NCBI RefSeq assembly: GCF_000425585.1
Contig: NZ_AUDS01000019.1
Location: forward strand, 84,992 to 148,991
Source: Terrimonas ferruginea DSM 30193
GTDB taxonomy: Bacteria; Bacteroidota; Bacteroidia; Chitinophagales; Chitinophagaceae
Reading direction: 5' to 3'
DNA: 64,000 nucleotides
A program made the position numbers and the translations under genes. Numbering within the stretch: position 1 is the stretch's first letter; every line of letters begins with the position of its first letter. Under the pieces are notes generated by a model, which saw nothing but the letters and a program-made list of their open reading frames with translations, searched no databases and was not told the DNA's origin. Below, in pieces: positions 33,895-43,605 of the stretch.

Positions 33895-36126
33895 ATGGAC
33901 GTAACAGTAAAAACGGCACAGCAACTCCGGTTAACCGAAGAAGAATTTGAGCTTATCAAACAAAAACTTGGCCGCACGCCGAATTTTAATGAGCTCTGCG
34001 CTTTCTCCGGTATGTGGAGCGAGCATTGCAGTTATAAGAACTCCATTAAATGGCTTAAGACGCTTCCGCGCGAAGGCGGTCGCATGCTGGTAAAAGCAGG
34101 CGAGGAGAATGCCGGTCTGATGGATATCGGAGACAACCTAGGCGTTGTATTTAAAATAGAATCGCATAACCACCCTTCTGCCATTGAGCCTTTCCAGGGC
34201 GCGGCAACCGGCGTCGGTGGTATCCACCGCGATATTTTTACCATGGGCGCACGTCCGATTGCAGCCCTCAATTCACTTCGTTTCGGCAAACTCGAAGAGG
34301 AAAAAACACGTCACCTTCTTGCAGGGGTAGTACACGGCATCGGTCATTACGGCAACTGCTTCGGTGTACCTACAGTTGGTGGTGAAATATATTTCGATCG
34401 TTGTTATCATACCAACCCGCTGGTAAACGCGATGAGCGTAGGCACGGTGGAAGCCGGTCAGACCGTGTCGGCAATAGCTGAAGGTGCCGGCAATCCCGTG
34501 ATGTTTGTGGGCAGCGCGACAGGTAAAGATGGTATAGGCGGTGCGTCGTTCGCATCGGCCGACATCACTGCCGAAAGCGTGCAGGAATTACCCGCCGTGC
34601 AGGTAGGTGATCCTTTCCAGGAAAAGAAATTGCTCGAAGCCTGCCTGGAAGTGATCCGCACCGGCGCCGTGGTAGGCATGCAGGACATGGGTGCTGCAGG
34701 TATCATCTGCTCCACCGCAGAGATGAGTGCAAAGGGAAATGCCGGCATGCGCATCGATCTGGATAAAGTACCTACGCGCCAACCCAACATGAAAACATGG
34801 GAACTGCTGTTGAGCGAAAGCCAGGAGCGCATGTTGCTCGTGGCACACAAAGGCCGCGAAGCAGAAGTACAAGAGGTATTTGAAAAATGGGATCTTCCCT
34901 GCTCCGTTATCGGCGAAGTAACCGACGACGGGCTGTTGAAGTTTTATATGAATGGTGAACTGGAAGCCGAACTTCCGGCACAGGACCTGGTGCTGGGTGG
35001 TGGTGCTCCGCAGTATGACCGCGAATACAGGGAGCCGGCGTATTTCCAGAAAATTGCTGCATTCAAACAGGAAACCGTACCGGTGCCGGCAGACCTGCGG
35101 GTAGTGGCAGAACAGCTTATCAGCCTGCCGTCCATCGCGAGCAAGCGCTGGATCTATCAGCAATACGACAGCATGGTTGGTACGGTCAATACCTCCACCA
35201 ATGCTCCTTCCGATGCGGCAGTTGTTGCTGTTAAAGGCACAAAGAAAGGTATCGCCATTACCACAGATTGCAATAGCCGTTATGTGTATGCCGATCCTTA
35301 TAAAGGTGCGATGATCGCGGTAAGTGAAGCCGCACGTAATATTGTCTGCAGTGGTGGTCAGCCGCTCGGGGTAACCAACTGTCTCAACTTTGGCAACCCT
35401 TATGATCCTGAAGTATATTATCAATTCGTGAATGCCATCAAGGGAATGGGAGAGGCCTGCCGTCGTTTCGACACGCCGGTAACCGGCGGTAACGTAAGTT
35501 TCTATAACCAGAACCCGGATGGTCCTGTTAACCCGACGCCAACAATCGGTATGGTAGGTCTGCTGGAAGACATCAGCCGAAAGATGACGCTCGACTTCAA
35601 AGAAGAAGGAGATGTGTTGTTCCTGCTTGGCCGCAGCACCAATGACCTGGGTTGCTCGGAGTACCTGCATAACGTGCACGGCGTAACGCATTCACCTGCG
35701 CCACATTTCGAACTGGAAGAAGAAGCGGCGCTTCAGCAAAAACTGGCGGCGTTAATCGATCAGGATCTCGTTCGTTCTGCGCACGACGTAGCGGAAGGAG
35801 GATTGTTTGTGACGCTTTGTGAAAGTGGTTTCTCCAATGGGCTGGGCTTTTCGGCACTTTCTCCGGATTCGCTGCGCAAAGATGCATGGTTGTTTGGGGA
35901 AGGACAGAGCCGGGTAGTCGTGAGCGTGGCACTGGGACAGGTACCTGCATTTGAAAAAGCCCTGCAGGGATTCAGTGCAGAAAAAATCGGTGTGGTTACC
36001 TCCGGTGATGTGTTGATCGACGGAGAATTCTGGGGAACGATCACCAGTTGGAAAGACAGATATGATACGGCTATCGGCAACCAGTTGCGCAAAGAAGATG
36101 CTGCGGGTGCGCTGGGAGCACTTTGA
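33895..36126 (+). CDS. purL: phosphoribosylformylglycinamidine synthase, small-type PurL
   Basis: 743 residues, the length of the small PurL (the fused type is about 1300). N-terminal [17 protein letters not shown] and [20 protein letters not shown] are the ATP- and FGAR-binding signatures, and the two-fold repeat of the fold is visible with [18 protein letters not shown] in the second half. With PurQ (glutaminase) and PurS, both elsewhere, it converts FGAR to FGAM in purine synthesis. It has its own promoter element at 33844 and a hairpin after its stop. The start ATG at 33895 is followed by [12 protein letters not shown]. Confidence 0.96.
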   Translation: MDVTVKTAQQLRLTEEEFELIKQKLGRTPNFNELCAFSGMWSEHCSYKNSIKWLKTLPREGGRMLVKAGEENAGLMDIGDNLGVVFKIESHNHPSAIEPFQGAATGVGGIHRDIFTMGARPIAALNSLRFGKLEEEKTRHLLAGVVHGIGHYGNCFGVPTVGGEIYFDRCYHTNPLVNAMSVGTVEAGQTVSAIAEGAGNPVMFVGSATGKDGIGGASFASADITAESVQELPAVQVGDPFQEKKLLEACLEVIRTGAVVGMQDMGAAGIICSTAEMSAKGNAGMRIDLDKVPTRQPNMKTWELLLSESQERMLLVAHKGREAEVQEVFEKWDLPCSVIGEVTDDGLLKFYMNGELEAELPAQDLVLGGGAPQYDREYREPAYFQKIAAFKQETVPVPADLRVVAEQLISLPSIASKRWIYQQYDSMVGTVNTSTNAPSDAAVVAVKGTKKGIAITTDCNSRYVYADPYKGAMIAVSEAARNIVCSGGQPLGVTNCLNFGNPYDPEVYYQFVNAIKGMGEACRRFDTPVTGGNVSFYNQNPDGPVNPTPTIGMVGLLEDISRKMTLDFKEEGDVLFLLGRSTNDLGCSEYLHNVHGVTHSPAPHFELEEEAALQQKLAALIDQDLVRSAHDVAEGGLFVTLCESGFSNGLGFSALSPDSLRKDAWLFGEGQSRVVVSVALGQVPAFEKALQGFSAEKIGVVTSGDVLIDGEFWGTITSWKDRYDTAIGNQLRKEDAAGALGAL

Positions 36127-36152
36127 TAAAAATAGCAGGTAAAATAAAAAAG

Positions 36153-36178
36153 AAAGAGTCCGCCTGAGCGGACTCTTT
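36153..36178. terminator. hairpin between purL and the fasciclin gene
   Basis: Stem AAAGAGTCCGC/GCGGACTCTTT, loop CTGA. The A-rich side gives a U-run for the minus strand (fasciclin gene), so it terminates that gene best, and probably also purL. Confidence 0.8.
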
Positions 36179-36202
36179 GCATTATGCACGACCACAAATT
36201 CT

Positions 36203-36811
36203 TTACTTTTTCGGCATCATTACGCCGTCGATTACATACGTTACGCCATTGCTGGAAATAACATCGGCGATAGTGATGTTGGCCTTTCCACCTTTGGCAT
36301 CAGAAACAGCCCATTTGCCGTCCTTGTACCAGATGGTCAGTTCTTCGCCCTGTACTGTTTTCAGCTTTTGACCGTCTTTCAAATCGGTGGATTTGTAAGA
36401 ACCGGGAACGACGTGATAGGTCAGTACGTTGCTCAGTTTTGCTTTGTTTTCGGGTTTCAACAGGTTATCAACGGTGCCGGCGGGGAGTTTTCCAAATGCT
36501 TCATTGGTGGGAGCAAATACAGTGAAGGGGCCTGCTCCCTTTAATGTTTCAACCAATCCTGCTGCTTTAACGGCTGCCACTAATGTGGTGTGATCAGCAG
36601 AGTTCATGGCATTATCAACGATGTCTTTTGAAGGAACCATGTTGGCGCCGCCAACCATTACACCTTTTTCTTCGGGCATTGGGGCGGGTTCCATTTGTGT
36701 GTTTTTGGTAGCGGTGTCATCAGTTTTTACGGTATTGTCCGCCTCATTGTTACAGGCAACCATGAGCAGAGCCATCATACCGGGGGCGAGCAAACGCAGA
36801 TTTTTTGTCAT
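36203..36811 (-). CDS. fasciclin-domain lipoprotein
   Basis: 202 residues. A signal ends in MVAC (Cys 20), giving a lipoprotein, followed by an acidic linker. The fasciclin domain covers about 65-200 with the two conserved blocks FTVFAPTNEAFGKLPAGTV and NVLTYHVVPGSY, and ends ISSNGVTYVIDGVMMPK. FAS1 domains mediate adhesion or ligand binding at cell surfaces. The protein is probably anchored in the outer membrane, facing outward or the periplasm. The gene is monocistronic with its own terminator, convergent with purL. No signal for its ligand is visible. Confidence 0.92.
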   Translation of the reverse strand: MTKNLRLLAPGMMALLMVACNNEADNTVKTDDTATKNTQMEPAPMPEEKGVMVGGANMVPSKDIVDNAMNSADHTTLVAAVKAAGLVETLKGAGPFTVFAPTNEAFGKLPAGTVDNLLKPENKAKLSNVLTYHVVPGSYKSTDLKDGQKLKTVQGEELTIWYKDGKWAVSDAKGGKANITIADVISSNGVTYVIDGVMMPKK

Positions 36812-36869
36812 AACTATGATTTTAGGTTATTTGTTCTCCTACATACGAAGCGGGAAGGATTTTGGTTTT

Positions 36870-36925
<56 letters not shown>

Positions 36926-36938
36926 GAGTCAATAACCC

Positions 36939-36980
36939 ACTTACTACCTACTACCTAATACCTATAACTTAAAACTTAAT
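36939..36980. repeat. 7-bp array, family II (complement strand), 6 units
   Basis: ACTTACT, ACCTACT, ACCTAAT, ACCTATA, ACTTAAA, ACTTAAT. It ends 14 bp before the proC ATG, so it must lie in the promoter or 5' leader of proC. Confidence 0.82.
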
Positions 36981-36994
36981 TACCTTTAGGCATT

Positions 36995-37789
36995 ATGGGA
37001 AAAAAGATTGCCATCATTGGCGGAGGAAACCTCGGATCAGCTATCGCCGAAGGATTGTTGCACGGAAAATTCAGCAAACCCTCGGAAATTACTGTAACCA
37101 AACGTAATACGTCCACCTTGCAGGGGCTCAAGAAAGCCGGGGTGCAGGTAACTTCTGACAACCAGGCCGCCGTGCGCGAATCCGAAGTAATCATTCTGGC
37201 CGTAAAACCTTTCCAGGTGGCCGAAGTATTAGGAGGTATTAAAAAGGAACTTACTTCAAAAAAAATACTCATCTCCGTTGTTACGGGTGTGCTAATCAGT
37301 GAAATGGAAGAAGTGGTAGGTAAGAAGCTCCCGTATTTCCGTGCCATGCCCAACACGGCGATAGCCATCCGCGAAAGCATGACCTGTATCTGCAGCCGTC
37401 AGGCCGATGCCGATACGGTCGGTTATGTAAATGATCTTTTCCGCAACCTCGGCGAAGTGGTGACCATCGATGAAAAACTGATGGAAGCCGCTACGGTACT
37501 TGCCGCCTGCGGCACTGCCTTCGCCATGCGTTATATCCGTGCTAATATCCAGGGAGGTATTGAAATTGGTTTCGATGCCACAACCGCCTCGCTGATTGCC
37601 GCCCAAACCGTGAAAGGCGCCGCGGAACTCTTATTGAAAAAAGGCACACACCCTGAACACGAGATAGATAAGGTAACCACCCCCAAAGGCTGCACCATTG
37701 CAGGACTCAATGAAATGGAACACCAGGGATTCAGCTCTTCGCTGATCCGGGGCGTTGTGGCCAGCTATAAAAAAATTGCCAGGGACTGA
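36995..37789 (+). CDS. proC: pyrroline-5-carboxylate reductase
   Basis: 264 residues. The Rossmann N-terminus reads KKIAIIGGGNLGSAIAEGLL, the conserved VILAVKPFQVAEVL follows, then FRAMPNTAIAIRESMTC and the C-terminal oligomerisation and active-site region KVTTPKGCTIAGLNEMEHQGFSS. It reduces pyrroline-5-carboxylate to proline with NAD(P)H in the cytoplasm, as a decamer. Length is normal. The region upstream is packed with repeat arrays ending 14 bp from the ATG. The gene at 37851 follows after 61 bp on the same strand but is not obviously part of the pathway. Confidence 0.96.
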   Translation: MGKKIAIIGGGNLGSAIAEGLLHGKFSKPSEITVTKRNTSTLQGLKKAGVQVTSDNQAAVRESEVIILAVKPFQVAEVLGGIKKELTSKKILISVVTGVLISEMEEVVGKKLPYFRAMPNTAIAIRESMTCICSRQADADTVGYVNDLFRNLGEVVTIDEKLMEAATVLAACGTAFAMRYIRANIQGGIEIGFDATTASLIAAQTVKGAAELLLKKGTHPEHEIDKVTTPKGCTIAGLNEMEHQGFSSSLIRGVVASYKKIARD

Positions 37790-37850
37790 CCTGTAAAAAA
37801 ACACCACCGATCTTTAAGCCGTTCTTATTCACAAACCACCAACTATCGCT

Positions 37851-40800
37851 ATGCGTAATTTTTTTTGCGTCCTTTTGTTAGTCACCTGCTCTTTAGTAGC
37901 AAAAGCCGGAGATTATGAAGATGCCTGGAAGGCACTCAACCGCAACGACAGAAAAACAGCCCGCTCTCTGTTAGAAAAAGCACTCAGGGATCCGGCCTCC
38001 GCCTCCGACGCTTACCTCACTTTACTTTTTTTAAATTCTTTTGATGGCACGGAAAATACGGGAGATGATTTCCGTAACCAGGTAGCCGATAAACTTAAAG
38101 ACCCCTCTGCTTACCTCTACGCGCTGTGGTTCAATAACGCTGTACTCGGGCCTTACGGAAAAAAGAGAGTTCGTGCGCAGCAGGACATGCTGGAGTATGT
38201 GCTTAAAACGCCGTCGCTTCATCCTTCCCTGAAAGTGGCAGGTCATTATGTAAAAAGTACGCATTATCTGTTTGCAAACCAGTTTGAACAATCCGATCGC
38301 GAACTCCGCGAAATGGAAGTGGTGAGAGACTGGCAACTTACCGGACCATTTGAAAACCTTGCCGGTACCGGTTCGTTCAAATCACATGGTCCGCTGGAAG
38401 ATGCCAGGCCCGATGCAACTTTTGTATCGCTGACCAATGCCCGCGTTCAATGGTTCACTCCGTCGGTGCTCACCGCAAGAGCCTGGATTAATCTCGATTC
38501 TCATTTTCCCGGATCAAGGGCGCTTTATTACGGGCAATCATTTATCGAAGCTCCCGCGGATATGGAAGTAATGCTCAATGTTGGCTCTACCGGCTCTGTA
38601 AAAGTTTGGGTAAACGATCAACTGGTAATATTTGAACCGCGTGAATACGAAACGGAACTCGATTATTACCGGGTACCCTGCCGCTTGCAAAAAGGTTACA
38701 ACCGGATACTGGTACAACTGGGTGTCAATCAGCTTTCGGTCCGCAACTGGTTGCTCCGCTTTACCGATATGTCTATGCAACCGGTCAAAGGACTCAAGGC
38801 GCAGGCATCCTACCAACCTTATACAAAAGCAACCGGTGCCATGCCGGAGCGCGTGCCGCACTTCGCCGAAGTTTATTTCAAACAAAAAATCGAAAGGGAG
38901 CCCGCAAATATTGTTAACTACCTGCTCCTTTCGCAAGTATACCTGCGAAACGGACGTTCTTTTGAAGCACGACACCTGATTGAAAACATTATTGCGAAAT
39001 ATCCCGGCAACGCACTGCTGCGGTTTGAATTGACGCAATCACTGCTCCGGGAAAATAACCGCACGCTGGTATCGAGAGAGGCCGAATGGTTCAAGGAACA
39101 TGATGCCGATTGTTACCTCGCCCGCAGCCTCCGCTTTCGTGAAGCCATCAATGAAGAGAGGTACGACGATGCAGGCGCGCTGCTGGACGAAATGATCGCC
39201 GCATATGGCGAGAGCGAAAGCCTTATCAACGAACGCATCAGTTTGCTGGGGAAACGCGAGAAATATGACGAGATGATAACGCAGGTGCAGAAAGCGTATG
39301 AACGCTATCCGCAAAACACATCGTTCATAAAGATGATGTACGCTATCAAAAAAAATGCAAACAAAGATTTGAAAGGCGCTGCACAGCTCTATGAAAAATT
39401 TCTGAAAGACAATTTTGATTATAGCATATCGAAGACACTGGCAGAAGAGTATATCGAACAAGGCGATAAGAAGAAAGGAGAGAAGCTGCTCGCCCAACTG
39501 CTGGAAAGATTTCCTTCGGAAGCGGCGCTGGTAACCGATCTGGTAGATTACCATTTTTCACAACAGGATTATAACAAAGCGCTGCAATACGCAGAAACCG
39601 CATTGAAGTTAAGTCCTTACAACGCGGTGCATTGGAGTAATAAAGCCGTTGTATTGGAGCAAATGGGCAAAAAAGACGATGCCGCCGCCGGTTACCGGCA
39701 GGCCTTGTTCTACGATGCTAAGCAATACGACAGTCGCAAGAAACTGCGCACACTTCGGGGAGAACCGGAACTGACAGGTTATTTTCCCAAATATGACCCT
39801 TATGAAATAATCAGGAAATCGGAAAAAAACGAGTTGTCGACCGATTATAATTTTTCTTACCTGCTCGATGAAAAACAAACTATTCTTTACGGCGACGGGG
39901 CGGTGGAACAATACACCACGCTGATTATCCGCATCCATACAGACAAGGGCATCGACAACTGGAAAGAAATTGACCTTTCATATAATGACAACACGCAGAA
40001 TTTCCAGATTGAAAAAGCGGAAGTGATCAAGAAAAACGGAAGCAAACAGGCCGCAGAAACAAACGGTAACCAGGTTGTATTCACCTCTCTGCAGAAAGGA
40101 GATGCAATATATGTGCGCTACCGTACACAAGACTTCTCCCGTGGCCGGCTGGGCCGCGAATTCTGGGACAGTTATTGCCTTGGCGCATTCCAGCCCAGCA
40201 GCGAAGCGAGGTACAGCATACTGGCTGAAAAAAATGTAAAGTTTGATCATAAAATGGCGCACGCTGAGGTGAAACCGCAGATCAGCGAAAAAGGGGATTT
40301 TACACTGTATGTATGGGAACTGAAAGACCAGCCGCCATTGAAAGAAGAACCTTATATGCCCGCATCGGTGAATGCTGCACCGACGATTCATATATCCACG
40401 TTGCGTGACTGGAATCAGGTGGCTGAATGGTACAGCGACATCAGCCACGTATTTGCAGATGGACAATATGAATTGCAGGAAGTTTTTAAAGAAATATTTC
40501 CGCAACCATACGCAAAGATTCCCGAGTTGACGCGCGCGCGTATGATCTACAATTATATCGAAAAAAATATCCGTTACAGCCATGTGCCCTTCCGGCAGTC
40601 GGCATTTACGCCACAGAAGATCAGCACCGTTTTGAACACACGTCTCGGCGACTGTAAAGATTTGTCGAGTCTTTTTGTAGCACTGGCCGATATGGCCGGA
40701 CTGAAAGCGAATATGGTATTGGTCAATACCCGCGACAATGGTACAAAAGATACTTATCTACCCGGTGTGGAATTCAATCACTGTATCGTGCTGTTGCAGG

Positions 40801-41603
40801 CCGGCGGAAAACCTTACTATATAGAACTCACCGATAATGACATGCCGTTTGCCAGCCTGCCTTACAACCTGCCAGGCGCTTCGTGTCTGGTGATACCATC
40901 GAAAAGCGGCCAGGGTATTGTATCACAGCTAAAACCTGTTGAGGCGCTGAACCGCACACCCGACAAAGTGCGCAGGACCACCGATGTTTCGTTTGACGGA
41001 GCCGATATGATCGTTAACGAAAAAGTGGTGCTGACCGGCGCGTTGACAAGCGATATCAGAGCTTCTTATGGCACACTCGGCAACGAGAAACAAAGGGAGG
41101 AAATGGAATCGGGTATCAGCGGACGTTTCCGTAATACCCTGAAAATGAAAGAGGTCAAATTTACGGATCTGACGGAACTAACCGATTCCGTAGGCTATCA
41201 ACGCACTTTCCAGGTGGAAGACGAGATATCGGAAGTGGGGGAAATGCAAATGGTTAAAGTGCCCTTTGCCGATGTGATTGCCACGCTGGATAATTTCAAT
41301 ATCGACAAGCGGCAGTTTGCCCTCCAATATTGGGCATATGAGCAATGTGACGAATATGAAACGATCGTGAATATCAAAGCTCCGGCAGGGAAAAAACTGG
41401 CAGAACTGCCTGCCGATCAGAACCTCAGCTTCGGAGGCAGCACCTACAGCATTAAATTTATCAAAAAAGCACCCGATCAGCTTACCATTATCCGTAAGGC
41501 GAAAATGGTCAGAAATGAAATACTTCCTTCGGATTATGCAGCATTCAAAAAGTTTATCAGCGCAATAGTTAAAGTGGAATCCAAATACATAGCATTTAAA
41601 TAA
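37851..41603 (+). CDS. large exported DUF3857 / transglutaminase protein with TPR-like repeats
   Basis: 1250 residues, among the largest in the window. A signal peptide (about 1-20, ending AKAG) is followed by TPR-like helical repeats from about residue 25 to 640 (for example YNKALQYAETALKLSPYNAV), interrupted by a beta-rich insert near 200-300. A DUF3857 domain spans about 650-860. A transglutaminase-like domain follows, with catalytic C935 (TRLGDCKDLSSLFVALADMAG), then His in VEFNHCIVLL and Asp in IELTDNDMPF. Such proteins are common in Bacteroidota, and their substrates are unknown. The terminator is at 41612. Confidence 0.86.
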   Translation: MRNFFCVLLLVTCSLVAKAGDYEDAWKALNRNDRKTARSLLEKALRDPASASDAYLTLLFLNSFDGTENTGDDFRNQVADKLKDPSAYLYALWFNNAVLGPYGKKRVRAQQDMLEYVLKTPSLHPSLKVAGHYVKSTHYLFANQFEQSDRELREMEVVRDWQLTGPFENLAGTGSFKSHGPLEDARPDATFVSLTNARVQWFTPSVLTARAWINLDSHFPGSRALYYGQSFIEAPADMEVMLNVGSTGSVKVWVNDQLVIFEPREYETELDYYRVPCRLQKGYNRILVQLGVNQLSVRNWLLRFTDMSMQPVKGLKAQASYQPYTKATGAMPERVPHFAEVYFKQKIEREPANIVNYLLLSQVYLRNGRSFEARHLIENIIAKYPGNALLRFELTQSLLRENNRTLVSREAEWFKEHDADCYLARSLRFREAINEERYDDAGALLDEMIAAYGESESLINERISLLGKREKYDEMITQVQKAYERYPQNTSFIKMMYAIKKNANKDLKGAAQLYEKFLKDNFDYSISKTLAEEYIEQGDKKKGEKLLAQLLERFPSEAALVTDLVDYHFSQQDYNKALQYAETALKLSPYNAVHWSNKAVVLEQMGKKDDAAAGYRQALFYDAKQYDSRKKLRTLRGEPELTGYFPKYDPYEIIRKSEKNELSTDYNFSYLLDEKQTILYGDGAVEQYTTLIIRIHTDKGIDNWKEIDLSYNDNTQNFQIEKAEVIKKNGSKQAAETNGNQVVFTSLQKGDAIYVRYRTQDFSRGRLGREFWDSYCLGAFQPSSEARYSILAEKNVKFDHKMAHAEVKPQISEKGDFTLYVWELKDQPPLKEEPYMPASVNAAPTIHISTLRDWNQVAEWYSDISHVFADGQYELQEVFKEIFPQPYAKIPELTRARMIYNYIEKNIRYSHVPFRQSAFTPQKISTVLNTRLGDCKDLSSLFVALADMAGLKANMVLVNTRDNGTKDTYLPGVEFNHCIVLLQAGGKPYYIELTDNDMPFASLPYNLPGASCLVIPSKSGQGIVSQLKPVEALNRTPDKVRRTTDVSFDGADMIVNEKVVLTGALTSDIRASYGTLGNEKQREEMESGISGRFRNTLKMKEVKFTDLTELTDSVGYQRTFQVEDEISEVGEMQMVKVPFADVIATLDNFNIDKRQFALQYWAYEQCDEYETIVNIKAPAGKKLAELPADQNLSFGGSTYSIKFIKKAPDQLTIIRKAKMVRNEILPSDYAAFKKFISAIVKVESKYIAFK

Positions 41604-41611
41604 TCTTCAGA

Positions 41612-41647
41612 AACGCCCCGGTGTACAACTCACCGGGGTTGTTTTTT
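41612..41647 (+). terminator. terminator of the DUF3857 gene
   Basis: Stem CCCCGGTG/CACCGGGG, loop TACAACT, then GTTGTTTTTT. Confidence 0.88.
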
Positions 41648-41676
41648 GGCTGGCACGGGAATATAATTTAGCTTTG
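41646..41676 (+). promoter_or_regulatory. pyrG promoter, TTG-N20-TAGCTTTG
   Basis: The -33 TTG is at 41646-41648 (at the end of the upstream terminator T-run) and the -7 at 41669-41676, correct spacing. It implies a leader of about 160 bases before the pyrG ATG at 41845. Confidence 0.68.
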
Positions 41677-41706
41677 CATGACCTCCGGGAATTACTCCTT
41701 ATTCTT

Positions 41707-41737
41707 CCCCTGGTCGCAACAGGTGGGCCTCTTTTTT
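41707..41737 (+). promoter_or_regulatory. possible attenuator hairpin in the pyrG leader
   Basis: CCCCTG (41707-41712) pairs with CAGGTGG (41720-41726) with one bulge, followed a few bases later by TTTTTT at 41732-41737. It resembles a weak intrinsic terminator inside the leader. No anti-terminator is identified. Confidence 0.4.
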
Positions 41738-41844
41738 CCAAGTTTGATCATTTTGAGAAGATTTTTAGTTGAACATCGTTCAAAACAGACCGGTTTTTGC
41801 CTGTTTTTTAGGATAAGGATTTGCAAAGAATAAAATGACCGTTT

Positions 41845-43497
41845 ATGGCTAAGTATATTTTTGTAACCGGCGGGGTTACTTCTTCATTGGGTAAAGGGAT
41901 TATTGCAGCATCGCTGGCCAAACTGCTTCAGGCACGCGGGCTGCGCGTGACTATCCAGAAATTGGACCCTTATATCAATGTAGACCCCGGCACGTTGAAT
42001 CCTTATGAACATGGTGAATGTTATGTAACCGAAGATGGTGCAGAAACCGACCTCGACCTTGGCCACTACGAACGCTTTCTCAACCTCTTCACCACACAGT
42101 CCAACAACGTTACCACCGGTCGCATTTACCAGACCGTCATCAATAAAGAAAGAGAAGGAGCTTACCTGGGAAAAACCGTGCAGGTAGTGCCGCATATTAC
42201 AGACGAGATCAAACGCCGTATGCTGCACCTGGGGCAGAATGGCGACTATGATATTGTAATCACCGAAATCGGCGGTACCGTAGGCGATATTGAAAGCCTT
42301 CCTTTTGTGGAAGCTGTAAGACAATTGCAGTGGGAACTGCCCGAAGAAGACACCGTGGTAGTACATCTCACCCTCATTCCTTACCTGAAAGCAGCGAAGG
42401 AGCTCAAAACAAAACCCACGCAACACAGCGTGCGTATGCTCAGCCAGGAAGGCGTGCACCCGGATATCATCGTATGCCGTACCGAGCGTCCGCTTACACC
42501 CGAACTCCGCAGAAAGATTGCGCTGTTCTGCAATGTAAAGCAGGAAGCAGTAATTGAAGCGGCCGATGCGCCTACGATTTATGAAGTGCCGCTGACCATG
42601 ATGCGCGAAAAACTCGACGTGATCTGTCTGAAGAAATTCGGTATCGCTGAATATGCAGAGCCGGAACTTTCCCGCTGGAAAGAGTTTCTCGACAAACTGA
42701 AATACCCCAAATCAAAAGTGACCATCGGTCTGATCGGTAAATACCTGGAACTACAGGATGCTTATAAATCGATCCTTGAGTCATTTGTGCATGCAGGCGC
42801 GGTTAACGAATGCCAGGTGCAGATCGTGAACGTACACAGTGAATATATCACCCCGGAAAATGTAGGCGAGAAACTGGATGGTCTCGATGGCCTGCTGGTT
42901 GCGCCCGGTTTCGGATTGCGTGGGGTGGAAGGAAAAATCACTGCCGTGAAATATGCCCGCGAAAAAGGACTGCCGTTCTTTGGCATCTGCCTGGGTATGC
43001 AAATGGCGGTGATTGAATTTGCCCGCAACGTGCTTAACCTGAAGGATGCCCATTCCACAGAAATGGATCCGGAAACACGCGAGCCTGTAATTGACCTGAT
43101 GGAAGAACAAAAGAAAGTAACCGCCAAAGGTGGTACCATGCGCCTGGGGGCTTATCCCTGCGACCTCAAACCTGGTTCACTGGCCTACAATATCTACGGC
43201 AAAACGCCGATCAGCGAGCGTCATCGTCACCGCTGGGAATTCAACAACAAATACCTCGACCAGTTTGAGCAGGCCGGCATGATCGCCAGCGGCAAGAACC
43301 CGGATACTGGTCTCGTGGAAATTGTTGAACTGCCCGGTCACCCTTTCTTCATTGGCGTGCAATACCACCCTGAACTCAAGAGTACGGTGGAAAGTCCGCA
43401 GCCCGTTTTCGTACGTTTTATCCGCGCTGCCAAAGAACGCGCTGAAAAAATAAGCGAAATCAAAAAGACGCAGTTGCAAAGCAGCGAAGTACTCTGA
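41845..43497 (+). CDS. pyrG: CTP synthase
   Basis: 550 residues, normal length. The N-terminal synthetase domain starts [20 protein letters not shown], with [20 protein letters not shown]. The C-terminal glutaminase domain has the nucleophile in [10 protein letters not shown] and the His-Glu pair in [14 protein letters not shown]. It aminates UTP to CTP using glutamine and ATP in the cytoplasm. It has its own promoter with a long leader containing a possible attenuator. yidC follows after 108 bp with another promoter, so the two are separate units. Confidence 0.97.
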   Translation: MAKYIFVTGGVTSSLGKGIIAASLAKLLQARGLRVTIQKLDPYINVDPGTLNPYEHGECYVTEDGAETDLDLGHYERFLNLFTTQSNNVTTGRIYQTVINKEREGAYLGKTVQVVPHITDEIKRRMLHLGQNGDYDIVITEIGGTVGDIESLPFVEAVRQLQWELPEEDTVVVHLTLIPYLKAAKELKTKPTQHSVRMLSQEGVHPDIIVCRTERPLTPELRRKIALFCNVKQEAVIEAADAPTIYEVPLTMMREKLDVICLKKFGIAEYAEPELSRWKEFLDKLKYPKSKVTIGLIGKYLELQDAYKSILESFVHAGAVNECQVQIVNVHSEYITPENVGEKLDGLDGLLVAPGFGLRGVEGKITAVKYAREKGLPFFGICLGMQMAVIEFARNVLNLKDAHSTEMDPETREPVIDLMEEQKKVTAKGGTMRLGAYPCDLKPGSLAYNIYGKTPISERHRHRWEFNNKYLDQFEQAGMIASGKNPDTGLVEIVELPGHPFFIGVQYHPELKSTVESPQPVFVRFIRAAKERAEKISEIKKTQLQSSEVL

Positions 43498-43548
43498 TCC
43501 GATTCGGTAAACGGTGCTTTTTAACCGGTCAACGACCGGATAAACACC

Positions 43549-43580
43549 TTGCGCCCTTACCCGCAAAGTCCCTATCTTTG
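43549..43580 (+). promoter_or_regulatory. yidC promoter, TTG-N21-TATCTTTG
   Basis: The -33 TTG is at 43549-43551 and the -7 TATCTTTG at 43573-43580, 26 bp upstream of the ATG at 43606. Confidence 0.75.
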
Positions 43581-43605
43581 CGGTCTTTAAAATTTTCCAC
43601 GAACG

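Noticed and set aside
34588..35691. Long antisense reading frame within purL
   Set aside because: The sense strand carries an intact PurL; the antisense translation has no recognisable domain.
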